In this document: piece after piece, positions 27,321-35,906 of the stretch | How positions within the stretch are numbered: position 1 is the stretch's first letter | Layout of the letters: each line of letters opens with the position of its first letter | Origin: BQWY01 sp046351095 | GTDB taxonomy: Bacteria; Nitrospirota; Nitrospiria; Nitrospirales; Nitrospiraceae | Assembly (NCBI GenBank): GCA_046351095.1 | Contig: JAXLZC010000001.1 | Location: 3,038,001-3,102,000 of the forward strand | Length of the DNA: 64,000 nucleotides | Reading direction: 5' to 3' | Notes under the pieces: generated by a model | What the model was told of the DNA's origin: nothing | Databases searched by the model: none | Seen by the model: only the letters and a program-made list of their open reading frames with translations | Program-made: the position numbers and the translations under genes

Positions 27321-27805
27321 AATTGGATGTGCTCCGACGATTGCGCCAACAGGCGGAGGACCACCTGCAGATCGCCTTGGCCGACGTAGACCGGCGCTTG
27401 GAGCAGACGCGCACATTATATACGCGGCTTCGTACCGAGTCCGACGCGCGGGCGGTGGAATACCTCGTCGGCGGCGGACGCGCACGGACAACCGACGAGG
27501 TACAGCAGAGTTATCAGAAGTGGGAAGGCGCGATGGGCGACCTCGAACGAACGGCGTCGGCGGTCGCTCGTATCCAGGAAGAACGGGACCGGGCGCAGGC
27601 CGCCCTGGCCCTGGCGATCCAAGAACGGAAGCAGATCGAGATGATGGAGCAACGACGTCTGCGCGAGCGGCAAACAAAACAACGTCGCCGCGAACAGGTG
27701 CAGATGGACGACATTGCCAATTCCCGTTGGGCGATGGCGGCGCAAGAACGTCGTCGTGAGGACGAGGCGCATCTGGACGCCCAGATCCGAGAGGGACGGT
27801 TATGA
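27317..27805 (+). CDS. fliJ: Flagellar export protein FliJ
   Basis: A 162-residue, almost wholly alpha-helical coiled-coil protein. Length, charge pattern (heptads such as RRLRQQAEDHLQIALADVDRRL) and position directly after fliI match FliJ, the central stalk of the export ATPase. The start overlaps the fliI stop (ATGA). FliJ sequences are poorly conserved, so the call rests partly on context. Confidence 0.88.
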   Translation: MKLDVLRRLRQQAEDHLQIALADVDRRLEQTRTLYTRLRTESDARAVEYLVGGGRARTTDEVQQSYQKWEGAMGDLERTASAVARIQEERDRAQAALALAIQERKQIEMMEQRRLRERQTKQRRREQVQMDDIANSRWAMAAQERRREDEAHLDAQIREGRL

Positions 27806-28656
27806 GCACGCGACACGTGCCGCGCGTTGTGGCGTTGTGTCGTCGTCCGCCCGCCGTCGTGGCGTTGGCGCTGGCCGGGCTGACCGCCGGCCTTGTCTGG
27901 CAAATCGGGGACGAGACGGTGCTGCTCGCGAACAGCGAGGGACAGGTTGCCCAATCTGCTCCTGCGTCCAATTCCGGTGGGGCGGACGGCGCGACGGACA
28001 AGTCAGGCTCGTCCGAGGGCACACATACCGCTGCGGTGGGAAAGGCGTCCTCGCTGATCCCCAAAGGCCCGGCTACGACTGTGCCGAAAGAAGTGTTGAA
28101 CATGCTCGATCAGCGCAAACGGTTTCTCGATCAACGCGAGGATGCGTTGCGCTCCGAACAGGCGCGCTTGGAAGAACTCAAGCGCGATCTGAGCGAATTG
28201 CTGGATCGGTACGAGGGGGCGGTCAAGGCCTTCGAGGCGGCGGAAGAAAAACGGATGGCGGCGAAGCAAGTTGAAGACGAACAGACGAAAAAACGCCGTG
28301 ACAACGAGGCGGCTGCGCGCCAAGCGTCGCTTGAAGCCGTGACGAAGATTTACGAAGCGATGCCGGCGGAAGACGCCGCAGCCCGCTTGGAGAAACTGCC
28401 GGTGCCGATGGCCGTGAATGTCTTGCGGACACTCAAGAGCAAAACGGCCGGCGCGATCCTGGCCAATGTGGGCACGGGCAAAGCCGCCAAGCTCAGCGAG
28501 CAGTTGTACGCAACACCCGCCAAGGATCAGGCGACGAATCCTGCGAAAGGCCCCGCAACCACGCCTGCGAAGGCACCTGCTAAAAAGCCGGAAGCGCCCG
28601 CGAAACCTGCGCCGACTCCAACAGCAACTCCTCCAGCTGCCGACAAGAAAAAATAG
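27802..28656 (+). CDS. MotE-like (MgtE-N domain) flagellar periplasmic protein
   Basis: A 284-residue protein with one N-terminal membrane segment (about 16-35). A Ser/Gly-rich linker leads to a long coiled coil (about 92-165), then a small MgtE-N/MotE-like domain (about 170-235) containing KIYEAMPAEDAAARLEKLP and AGAILANVGTGKAAKL. The tail is Pro/Ala/Lys repeats. In other bacteria MotE-type proteins sit after fliJ and chaperone the stator protein MotB. Here the gene also follows fliJ, with an ATGA overlap, so a motor-assembly role is inferred. No motA or motB is in the window. Confidence 0.75.
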   Translation: MSTRHVPRVVALCRRPPAVVALALAGLTAGLVWQIGDETVLLANSEGQVAQSAPASNSGGADGATDKSGSSEGTHTAAVGKASSLIPKGPATTVPKEVLNMLDQRKRFLDQREDALRSEQARLEELKRDLSELLDRYEGAVKAFEAAEEKRMAAKQVEDEQTKKRRDNEAAARQASLEAVTKIYEAMPAEDAAARLEKLPVPMAVNVLRTLKSKTAGAILANVGTGKAAKLSEQLYATPAKDQATNPAKGPATTPAKAPAKKPEAPAKPAPTPTATPPAADKKK

Positions 28657-28674
28657 CGGGCGCGTCTGCTCAGC

Positions 28675-28712
28675 CCCGTACCTGCGACCATCACAGTGGC
28701 CGCAGGCACGGG
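28675..28712. terminator. Possible bidirectional terminator between convergent genes
   Basis: An imperfect inverted repeat (CCCGT-CCTGCG against CGCAGG-ACGGG, two unpaired positions, about 8-nt loop) sits between the stop of the MotE-like gene and the stop of the - strand MinD-like gene. No T-tract is present on either side. Confidence 0.45.
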
Positions 28713-28735
28713 CGTGTTGGGGCGTGTTCGAGGGC

Positions 28736-29662
28736 TTAGTCTGCGTGGAGGAGTGCGGGGCGTGTCGTCGGATGGGTCGCAACCTGAACGATCATGCGGG
28801 ATAACTCTTCGCCGATGATCGCGAGGCCTTGCGCCGCGGGTGAATCGGGCGCGGTTTCCACCACCGGCAGAAACCGTCGGACCGCTTGTGGGACGGCGGG
28901 ATCGTCCGGAATATTCCCCAGGACTTGTAGATCGCCGCCTACATATTGCCGCAGCAGGTTACGAAGATGGTGCACGTTGACCTGCGAGCGCCCGGTCGTA
29001 CGGTTGACGATCAGGCCGGGTTTGAAAGATTCCAACGCGGCGGCGGCGATCGTACGCCCTTCCGGGTCGGTCTCCCCCGCGAGTTTCATCACGTCGTCCA
29101 CGCTGATGAAGTCGCGCGCCGACAGCGCGTCCGCCATCGGGCTCCGGGCCAGAAAGCAGGCAAGCACACGACGTATCGCCGCGAGCTTCACGAAACGATA
29201 GAGGTCCAAGACGGACGTCGGTTCCGGCGTCGCGACGGCGACGTGCACATCGGCCATCAGGAAAAAATCCAGTGCGTGGTAGCTGGTTCCTGCTCCGATG
29301 TCGATGATCGCCACATCTGCGGCAATCTCGCGAAAATGTTTGATCAGGCGCTTCTTCTTGGCGAAGGGCATGTTCGCCGTGGCCAAGGTGTCCCCCGTTC
29401 CTGCAATCAGCCGAAGATTCGGATGGAGGAGCACGGGGAGCGCCACATCATCCATGCGAGCGGCACGCTTTTCCAGAAAGTCCGTCAGCGTGAGCGGCGG
29501 ATTGAGCTGCCCCAGGAGGATATGGTCGTCGGCCCCGCCCACGTCCATGTCCGCCAGCACCGTTCGATAGCCGCGTTTGGCAAGCAGCAGGGCAAGGTTC
29601 GTCGAGACGACGCTTTTGCCGACGCCGCCCTTTCCAGACGCGATGGAAATCAATACAGCCAT
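28736..29662 (-). CDS. MinD/ParA-family ATPase, FlhG-like paralogue
   Basis: A 308-residue P-loop ATPase of the deviant Walker A class (ASGKGGVGKSVVSTNLALLL near residue 10). DADVGGAD-like switch residues appear as DMDVGGADDHILLG. The segment IIDIGAGTSYHALDFFLMAD, then VATPEPTSVLDLYRFVK, resembles FlhG-type proteins more than chromosome-partition ParA. It has no adjacent parB. The ATG at 29662 has AAGGA upstream. It follows cheB by 182 bp, so it may localise chemotaxis arrays or flagella at the pole, alongside the true flhG at 61959. That role is inference. Confidence 0.8.
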   Translation of the reverse strand: MAVLISIASGKGGVGKSVVSTNLALLLAKRGYRTVLADMDVGGADDHILLGQLNPPLTLTDFLEKRAARMDDVALPVLLHPNLRLIAGTGDTLATANMPFAKKKRLIKHFREIAADVAIIDIGAGTSYHALDFFLMADVHVAVATPEPTSVLDLYRFVKLAAIRRVLACFLARSPMADALSARDFISVDDVMKLAGETDPEGRTIAAAALESFKPGLIVNRTTGRSQVNVHHLRNLLRQYVGGDLQVLGNIPDDPAVPQAVRRFLPVVETAPDSPAAQGLAIIGEELSRMIVQVATHPTTRPALLHAD

Positions 29663-29803
29663 GAGCCAGTATCCTTTACTGCCAAGGGGAACGGGCTCCT
29701 CTCCGCGCGACGGCAGGAGGACCACGCATCCGTGGAGGTCGAGAATCGTAGAATGATTTTATCGAGGAGATACAAACTTGAGAAGTAAATTGCAGGAATC
29801 GAC

Positions 29804-29830
29804 GCGCCTGCCGCAGCGAGCTGCAGGCGC
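29804..29830 (-). terminator. Hairpin after cheB
   Basis: A perfect 8-bp stem (GCGCCTGC / GCAGGCGC, 11-nt loop) begins 15 nt after the cheB stop on the - strand. No U-tract follows, so it may only protect the 3' end of the che mRNA. Confidence 0.4.
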
Positions 29831-29844
29831 ATGGAACGGCGACG

Positions 29845-30891
29845 TTAACTGCGGCTGACGTGCCGCATGACATCGGCAGGGATGTCGGTCAGCGAAAGAA
29901 TCTTGTCCACACCGCCGAGCTTGATCGCTTCCTTCGGCATGCCGAATACGATGCAGGACGCTTCGTCCTGGGCGATCGTGTAGGCGCCCGCCTGCTTCAT
30001 GGCGAGCATTCCGGCGGCGCCGTCGTTGCCCATGCCGGTGAGGATCACCCCGACGGCATTGGCGCCCGCGATCTTTGCGACGGAGTCGAACATCACGTCC
30101 ACGGACGGGCGATGGCGATTACGCGGCGGTTCTTGGTTCAGGCGGACGCTGTAGCGTGCGCCGCTGCGCACCAACGTCATGTGGTAGTTTCCCGGCGCGA
30201 GGAGGGCATGGCCCGGCAAGACGCTGTCGCCGTCTTCCGCTTCTTTCACCGAGATGCGGCATTGCGTGTTGAGGCGATCGGCGAACGACTTCGTGAATTT
30301 CTCCGGCATGTGCTGCGTCATGATGATCGGCGGCGTATTCGGCGGCAGGACCGTCAAAACGTCCTTGAGCGCTTCCGTGCCTCCGGTCGAGGAGCCGATG
30401 GCGATGATCGTATCCGTCGTTTTGAGCATCGCCGACGGTAATGCCGCCGCTTTGGTCTGCTGTGCGGTGGAAGGTTTCCGCGCGGTGATCTTCGCCTGGG
30501 CCGCCGCTTTCACCTTTCCAGTGAGTTCATCCGCCAGCTCCTGGAGACCCGCGCGCACGTCGAGCTTCGGTTTGGTGACGAAATCCACTGCGCCGAGTTC
30601 CAGCGCGCGCAATGTCGTCTGGCAGCCGGCTTCCGTCAGCGAACTGACCATGATGACCGGCATCGGTCGGCCCGCCATCAGTTTTTCCAGAAACGTCAGG
30701 CCGTCCATACGCGGCATTTCTACGTCGAGCGTGATCACATCGGGGTTCAACGCTTTGATTTTTTCACGCGCGACGTAGGGGTCTTGCGCGGTGCCGATGA
30801 CTTCGATGTCTTCGTCGTGGGACAAGAGGTCGGTCATGATCTGCCGAACCAATGCAGAGTCGTCGACGACCAGCGTGCGGATTTTGGCCAT
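29845..30891 (-). CDS. cheB: Chemotaxis protein-glutamate methylesterase/deamidase CheB
   Basis: A 348-residue protein. An N-terminal receiver has acceptor Asp56 in VITLDVEMPRMDG, followed by a Lys/Ala-rich linker. The C-terminal esterase domain has the catalytic Ser168 in GSSTGGTEAL, His194 in MTQHMP and the Asp in GMGNDGAAGM. It removes methyl groups from MCPs when phosphorylated by CheA. The last enzyme gene of the che cluster; SD GAAGGAG. Confidence 0.97.
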   Translation of the reverse strand: MAKIRTLVVDDSALVRQIMTDLLSHDEDIEVIGTAQDPYVAREKIKALNPDVITLDVEMPRMDGLTFLEKLMAGRPMPVIMVSSLTEAGCQTTLRALELGAVDFVTKPKLDVRAGLQELADELTGKVKAAAQAKITARKPSTAQQTKAAALPSAMLKTTDTIIAIGSSTGGTEALKDVLTVLPPNTPPIIMTQHMPEKFTKSFADRLNTQCRISVKEAEDGDSVLPGHALLAPGNYHMTLVRSGARYSVRLNQEPPRNRHRPSVDVMFDSVAKIAGANAVGVILTGMGNDGAAGMLAMKQAGAYTIAQDEASCIVFGMPKEAIKLGGVDKILSLTDIPADVMRHVSRS

Positions 30892-30950
30892 AAGTCTTCT
30901 CCTTCACACCACCGGCGTCCGGATGGGATCGCTTGTGGGCGCGGTCTTCG

Positions 30951-31565
30951 CTAGAACAGCGTGATGTCGCTGGTTTCCACCTGCGTCGTACGCTGGAGTT
31001 GTTTCTGGTACTCCTGCTCGCGGGCGAAGATGGTATTGTTCTTCACCTGCTCGATCTTCTTCATGAGCACTCTGCCGCTCTGTGGAAAGTAATACACTTT
31101 GCGCGGGAACACGTCTCCCAAATCGACTTTTTCGGGAATGTACCCTTCCTGTTTCATGAAATCCATGACCCACTTGGCGTTGTTTGCGCCCACGTCCAGC
31201 GCACCGTCGTAGATTTTCCCGCCGCCGAACAGTTTGATTTCCAGTCGATGTTTCAAACCGCCGCGCTTGAGAATGTCGTTGATGAGCTGCTCCATCGCGA
31301 ACGAACCGTACCGCGTCGATTCGCCGCCCCACGAATCCGAGGAGTGGTCCTTGGGGGCAGGGAGCATGAAATGATTCATGCCGCCGACCTTGGCGATCGG
31401 ATCGCGGATACAGGCGGAGACGCAGGATCCGAGGACTGTATAGATAATCATCGAATCTTTGGTAACGAAATACTCCCCTGGCAAGATCGCCGCGATTTCC
31501 TCTGTAAATCGAGGATCCCGCATGCGCCGAATATGCGTAAAGTTGGTCGTGTCGATCGCGGCCAT
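30951..31565 (-). CDS. cheD: Chemoreceptor glutamine deamidase CheD
   Basis: A 204-residue CheD. The catalytic Cys48 lies in VLGSCVSACI and the His65 in GGMNHFMLP, both family hallmarks, with GGESTRYGSFAMEQLINDIL following. It deamidates Gln residues in MCPs. The C-terminus ends S-D-I-T-L-F, after about 30 residues not needed for the enzyme core; a near-identical D-V-T-L-F tail ends the membrane CheZ-like protein of this cluster. It starts 3 bp after cheR, whose end supplies the SD. Confidence 0.95.
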   Translation of the reverse strand: MAAIDTTNFTHIRRMRDPRFTEEIAAILPGEYFVTKDSMIIYTVLGSCVSACIRDPIAKVGGMNHFMLPAPKDHSSDSWGGESTRYGSFAMEQLINDILKRGGLKHRLEIKLFGGGKIYDGALDVGANNAKWVMDFMKQEGYIPEKVDLGDVFPRKVYYFPQSGRVLMKKIEQVKNNTIFAREQEYQKQLQRTTQVETSDITLF

Positions 31566-31568
31566 GGC

Positions 31569-32387
31569 TTAGGCGGCCTTTCGATAGATGGTCGGCGCGA
31601 TGGAGTCGAATGAATGGTCGATCCACTGGAGACTTTCCGAGTGGCCGATGAACAAATGACCGCCCGGGCGCAGATAGCGGAAAAATTTGGCGACCAACCG
31701 TTCCTGCGTCGGGCGGTCGAAATAGATCATGACGTTGCGGCAAAAGATCAGGTCCAACGGTTGCTTGATCGGAAATTGATCGTCCATCAGATTCAAGCGT
31801 CGAAACTGGATCATCTGAGCCAAATGGGGCTTCACGCGGATCAGACCCGCTTGCTCTCCTTTACCGCGGAGAAAGTGGCGTGACACCAGATCGGGGGCCA
31901 TATCTCGCACGCGATCCTCGTCGTAAATGCCTGCGGAGGCCTTAGCCAACACGCGAGTGGAAATATCCGTCGCCAGAATCTGCATGTTCCACTGGCTGGG
32001 AGAATCCACATGATCGTAGAGGGTCATGGCGATCGTGTAGGGTTCCTCGCCGGTGGAAGAGGCGGAGGACCAGATCCGAATGCTCTTGGTGGCTCGCTGT
32101 TCGGGAAGAATCTGCTCCCGCAGGTAGTCGAAATGTTTCGGCTCGCGGAAAAAGTCCGTTTTATTGGTAGAGACGAGGTCCAACATCTTGGTGAACTCGT
32201 CGCCGCTCGGATCCGCCGCGACCAGTTCGTAGTACTGCTGAAACTGGGTGAGCCCAAGATCGCGGAGCCGCTTCGACAGGCGGGAGACGATCAAGGATTT
32301 TTTGTTGTCTCCAAGGGAAATGCCGCAGGTGTCGTAAATGAGGGTCCGAAAGTTCTGATATTCGCGATCGCTGAGCGGGTATTCCAT
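31569..32387 (-). CDS. cheR: Chemotaxis protein methyltransferase CheR
   Basis: A 272-residue SAM-dependent enzyme that methylates Glu residues of MCPs. The N-terminal helical domain is followed by the SAM-binding core with WSSASSTGEEPYTIAM, ILATDISTRVLAKA, DLIFCRNVMIYF and GGHLFIGHSES, all standard CheR motifs. The beta-subdomain (about residues 160-205) is the docking site for receptor tail pentapeptides in tethered systems. That fits the DFEEF tails of the three MCPs here. SD GGGGAG. Confidence 0.97.
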   Translation of the reverse strand: MEYPLSDREYQNFRTLIYDTCGISLGDNKKSLIVSRLSKRLRDLGLTQFQQYYELVAADPSGDEFTKMLDLVSTNKTDFFREPKHFDYLREQILPEQRATKSIRIWSSASSTGEEPYTIAMTLYDHVDSPSQWNMQILATDISTRVLAKASAGIYDEDRVRDMAPDLVSRHFLRGKGEQAGLIRVKPHLAQMIQFRRLNLMDDQFPIKQPLDLIFCRNVMIYFDRPTQERLVAKFFRYLRPGGHLFIGHSESLQWIDHSFDSIAPTIYRKAA

Positions 32388-32514
32388 GGGCGTCGTCTCC
32401 CCTGTGTACTGATCGGCATCCCTGTCGCATTTCTAAAGCGGGATCGGCTGGATAGCCCGGGAGGGCGGTATCGGGCAGGGGTGATGTATGTAGCCTGCCC
32501 GATACCGTGACGAC

Positions 32515-34749
32515 TCAAAATTCCTCGAAATCGTCGTGCTTGCGCTTCGCGCTCGCCGCGACCGGCTCTGGGCGGCCACCGGTCTTGGCCTGAGCTTTCC
32601 CCATGGGCTTGGTGAGCGGTTTCACCGGCGGCTTGGCCGCCGGTTTCGACGCCGTCGCAGGGGCGCCGCTGGGCCTGCCGCCCTGATCATTCAATCGAAA
32701 CGCGACGACCTGGCGGGTCAGTTCCTCGGCCTGTTCGGTCATGGACTGACTGGCGCTGGTGGTCTCTTCGACGAGCGCGGCGTTCTGCTGGGTGCCCTCG
32801 TCCATCTGGCTGATGGCCTTGTTCACCTGATCGATGCCCTGGGCCTGCTCCTGGCTGGCGGCGGCGATCTCGGCGATGATGTCCGTGACGCGCTTGACCG
32901 AGCCCACGATCTCGTCGAGCGTCTTGCCCGATTGATTCACCAACTCGGATCCGTCCGACACGCGTTGGATGGACTCGTTGATGAGGCCCTTGATCTCCTT
33001 GGCGGCGGTGGCGGAGCGTTGCGCGAGGTTGCGCACTTCCGTGGCGACGACGGCGAAGCCGCGGCCATGCTCGCCGGCTCGGGCGGCTTCGACGGCGGCG
33101 TTCAAGGCCAAGAGGTTGGTCTGGAAGGCGATCTCGTCGATGACGGTGATGATGTCGGCGATCTTCTTGCTGCTCTTGTTGATCTCCTCCATGGCGGAGA
33201 CGGCGCGGGTGGTGATGCTGCCGCCCTTGTCGGCCACGTCGCGGGCGGCGATGGCCAACTGATTGGCCTGTTTCGCATTGTCCGCGTTCTGCTTGACGGT
33301 GGAGGTCATCTCTTCCATGGAGGCACTGGTCTCCTCCAAGGCGCCGGCCTGTTGGCTGGTCCGTTGGGCGAGATCCTCGTTGCCCTTGGTGATCTGCTGG
33401 GCGGCGGCCGCCACATTCTCGACGGCGTCCTTGACGGTGGAAATGGTGGCGGTCAGGTTATGCACGACGGCGTTGATGCTCGTCTTGATCGTGTCGAGCG
33501 CGCCCGAGTACTGCCCGTGCATCGCCAACGTCAGGTCGTTCTCGGAGAGGCGGCCTAAGACGGTTTGAGTTTCCGTCACCAAACGTTCCATTTCGGCCTT
33601 GGCCTGCTGCTGGGCGGTGATGTCGGTGGCGAACTTGACGACTTTGAAGGGGCGTCCCATTTCGTCCTTGATTGGGTTGTACGACGCCTGGATCCAGATC
33701 TCCTTGCCGCCCTTGCCGAGGCGCTTGTAGACACCGGCGTCGAACTCGCCGCGGTTGAGCTTCTGCCAAAAGGCCTGGTACTCGGCCGAGCTGGTGTAGG
33801 CGGGTTCGCAGAACATCCGATGGTGCTGCCCCTTGATCTCGTTCAGGCTGTAGCCCAAACCGTTCAGGAAGTTGTCGTTGGCGGTGAGGATGGTGCCGTC
33901 GAGGTTGAATTCGATGGACGCGTATGATTTGTCGATCGCGTCCATGATCCCTTTCATATTTTGGCGCTGGATTTCCTGTTCGGTGATGTCGTACCGCACC
34001 CCCAGATACTTACGCGGTTTCCCGGTCTTCTTGTCCAGGATAGGGGCGATCACCGCATCTACGTAGTAGGGGGTCCCGTCTTTTGCGCGATTCTTGACGA
34101 CGCCGCGGAAGATGCGTCCCCGGCCGATGGTGGACCACATTTGTTTAAAGACCTCTTTGGGCATGTCCGGATGGCGGGTCGTGTTGTGTCCGTGGCCGAT
34201 CAATTCGTCCTTCGGATACTTCGAGACTTGAAGGAATTTTTCGTTGACCGACATGATGTCGCCTTTGAGGTTCGCTTCCGAAACGATGCTGGTGGTATCC
34301 ATGATGTCCATGCGGACCTGCAGCTCATCCCGCATCTGCATACGGTCGTTTTCCCGCACGGTCACGTCCGAAGCAAACGCCACGACTTTGTACGGGTTCC
34401 CTGCGGCGTCCGTCAGCGGATAATACGTCGCGTCCAGCCACACATCCTTTCCGCCTTTTCGGAGTCGATGATAAGTGCCGGTCTCGGACTCGCCGCGCTT
34501 CAACTTGGTCCAAAGTGTTTGGTGCTCAGGACTGTCGACATGCGCGGGGTCGCAGAACATGCGATGGTGCTGGCCCTTGACCTCCTCCATGCTGTAGCCC
34601 ATGGTTGTGAGGAAGTTCTCGTTGGCGGTGATGATCGTGCCGTCGAGGGTGAACTCGACGACGGCGTGAACCTTGTCGACGGCCTTGAGCCGGGCGGTGA
34701 GGTCGTTGATGTCGACGGAAACCTGCGGTGCGAACAACTTCTTGAACAT
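32515..34749 (-). CDS. Soluble methyl-accepting chemotaxis protein with three PAS domains (MCP1)
   Basis: A 744-residue receptor without transmembrane helices. PAS1 (about 25-135) and PAS3 (about 270-390) carry the GQHHRMFC motif of BdlA-like PAS domains. PAS2 (about 145-265) has TRHPDMPKEVFKQMW, the hallmark of Aer-type, FAD-binding redox PAS domains, so energy or oxygen sensing is likely. The signalling hairpin (about 430-690) has the tip EIAFQTNLLALNAAVEAARA. A Pro/Ala/Lys linker then ends in H-D-D-F-E-E-F, a tethering-type pentapeptide. Its signalling part is almost identical in DNA to MCP2. A FliA-type promoter and long leader precede it. Confidence 0.95.
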   Translation of the reverse strand: MFKKLFAPQVSVDINDLTARLKAVDKVHAVVEFTLDGTIITANENFLTTMGYSMEEVKGQHHRMFCDPAHVDSPEHQTLWTKLKRGESETGTYHRLRKGGKDVWLDATYYPLTDAAGNPYKVVAFASDVTVRENDRMQMRDELQVRMDIMDTTSIVSEANLKGDIMSVNEKFLQVSKYPKDELIGHGHNTTRHPDMPKEVFKQMWSTIGRGRIFRGVVKNRAKDGTPYYVDAVIAPILDKKTGKPRKYLGVRYDITEQEIQRQNMKGIMDAIDKSYASIEFNLDGTILTANDNFLNGLGYSLNEIKGQHHRMFCEPAYTSSAEYQAFWQKLNRGEFDAGVYKRLGKGGKEIWIQASYNPIKDEMGRPFKVVKFATDITAQQQAKAEMERLVTETQTVLGRLSENDLTLAMHGQYSGALDTIKTSINAVVHNLTATISTVKDAVENVAAAAQQITKGNEDLAQRTSQQAGALEETSASMEEMTSTVKQNADNAKQANQLAIAARDVADKGGSITTRAVSAMEEINKSSKKIADIITVIDEIAFQTNLLALNAAVEAARAGEHGRGFAVVATEVRNLAQRSATAAKEIKGLINESIQRVSDGSELVNQSGKTLDEIVGSVKRVTDIIAEIAAASQEQAQGIDQVNKAISQMDEGTQQNAALVEETTSASQSMTEQAEELTRQVVAFRLNDQGGRPSGAPATASKPAAKPPVKPLTKPMGKAQAKTGGRPEPVAASAKRKHDDFEEF

Positions 34750-34790
34750 GGGCTCCCCCTTCTTGAACCTGGCGATGAATCCGGCTCCTC

Positions 34791-34961
34791 TTCGGACGCC
34801 TATCGCCTTCCAGCGTGTGGGCTGCCGAGGCAGTAACGCAGGCTACTCATCCTGAGAGGGGGCGGGCCTGGCCAAAACCGCCGTCTCTCCTCGCAATGCC
34901 TATTGTCCTTGCCGCCCGACGATGTGGTGCGGCGGCAAGCGGCTGAGCCGGCAGCGAGTCG
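34791..34961 (-). promoter_or_regulatory. Conserved 5' leader element of MCP1 (copy A)
   Basis: Aligned with the leader of MCP2 (38163-38331), this element keeps landmark blocks CGACTCGC, ACCACATYGT, a core of about 50 nt that is almost identical, TAGCCTG and TAGGCGTCCGAA at the same or nearly the same spacing. The core (34852-34903) can fold as GAGAG/CTCTC enclosing GGCGG/CCGCC. Its CCCCCT can also pair with AGGGGG of the MCP1 ribosome binding site. A 9-bp perfect hairpin (34908-34939) lies just upstream. It matches no riboswitch class known to me. Confidence 0.55.
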
Positions 34962-35031
34962 GCTCTGTTCTGAAGGCGGCCTAGGTTCCGCTGGGAACCG
35001 ATCACCGACCTCGCGCTCTCGCACATACGTC

Positions 35032-35059
35032 TTGTCGGAATATTCCGTACAATCCTTTA
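35032..35059 (-). promoter_or_regulatory. FliA (sigma28)-type promoter of MCP1
   Basis: On the - strand TAAAGGAT, 12 bp, then TCCGACAA closely matches the sigma28 consensus (TAAAGTTT, 11 bp, GCCGATAA). The same two boxes with the same spacing precede MCP2. The sigma28 gene itself is at 62838. Confidence 0.75.
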
Positions 35060-35298
35060 GCGGTACGTACTACGTAAACATCCACCTGTCCGAGGGCGAG
35101 GTGCGAGCTGTGCGCGGACCGGTGAGGGGGGAGCGTGCACGGTCGAGAAAAAAGGACCTCTCAGGGGCCGCAAGCGGCTAGGGCTGAGTCTGAGACACGC
35201 GTCGGATGTGGGGAAGGCGTCAGACGTCGTCAGCACACAGGCTCAGGCGCGATGGGAAGACGGGAGTAGGCACGAGGAAGATATCGCACGGACTCGAC

Positions 35299-35328
35299 GC
35301 TCCCGCAGACCCTGTGGCCTGCGGGAGC
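35299..35328 (-). terminator. Terminator-like hairpin after cheW3
   Basis: Perfect 10-bp arms (GCTCCCGCAG / CTGCGGGAGC) with a 10-nt loop, about 37 nt after the cheW3 stop. There is no U-tract, as for the other long GC hairpins at operon ends in this window. Confidence 0.5.
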
Positions 35329-35364
35329 ATGTGTAGGAAGAACGCGGGGAGCGCGGGCTGCGGA

Positions 35365-35856
35365 TCAGGCGGCGAGCGGCTGGGCCGCGCGCGTATCCAC
35401 GCCGTGCATGAGGCGGTCGATGTTTAGGAACGCCACCAACTGGTCGTTGGATTTGCCGATGCCGTCCAAGTAGGTGACATCGACGGCGGCGCCGAACTCC
35501 GGCGCCGGTTGAATGTCCTTCTTGGCGATTTGGAGGACCTCCGACACCGTATCCACCACCAGGCCGACCGTCTTCGTCCCCAAGACGACGACCACGATGA
35601 CGGTGAACATGGTGTAGTCCACCGTCGGCATCGAAAACCGGGTGCGCAGTTCGACGATCGGGACGATCGTGCCGCGCAGGTTGAGGAGGCCTTTGATGTA
35701 GGGCGGAGCGTTCGGGATTTTGGTCACACCCGTATACCCTTTGATCTCTTGCACCCGCAGGATATCCACGCCGTAGGATTCCTCGCCCAAGCGGAAGGTG
35801 AGGAACTGGCGTTCGTCGCTCCCGACGGCCTCGCGCTCTGCTGTTGCGTCGTGCAT
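35365..35856 (-). CDS. cheW: Chemotaxis coupling protein CheW (copy 3)
   Basis: A 163-residue adaptor that links MCPs to CheA in the array. The sequence GEESYGVDILRVQEIKGY, then NLRGTIVPIVELRTRF and VVDTVSEVL, covers both SH3-like subdomains and the conserved Arg that contacts CheA and MCP. It is about 85-90 % identical, with the same length, to the CheW at 38656, showing duplication of an MCP-cheW pair. SD GAAGGA. Confidence 0.96.
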   Translation of the reverse strand: MHDATAEREAVGSDERQFLTFRLGEESYGVDILRVQEIKGYTGVTKIPNAPPYIKGLLNLRGTIVPIVELRTRFSMPTVDYTMFTVIVVVVLGTKTVGLVVDTVSEVLQIAKKDIQPAPEFGAAVDVTYLDGIGKSNDQLVAFLNIDRLMHGVDTRAAQPLAA

Positions 35857-35906
35857 GGGCTCGTCCTTCTCTTGCGTGCTCGCCGTAGAGACGGCGAGCG
35901 GCGTCG

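Larger units (their letters stand above)
34750..35364. other. 615-nt non-coding region between cheW3 and MCP1
   Basis: Read on the - strand it holds a terminator-like hairpin after cheW3, about 240 nt in which nothing was recognised, a FliA-type promoter (35032-35059), and a 5' leader of about 275 nt with a conserved core. No open frame with good codon usage was found. Confidence 0.7.

Noticed and set aside
28736..29662. ParA of a chromosome or plasmid partition system.
   Set aside because: No ParB gene or parS-like repeats are nearby, and the internal motifs resemble FlhG-type proteins.
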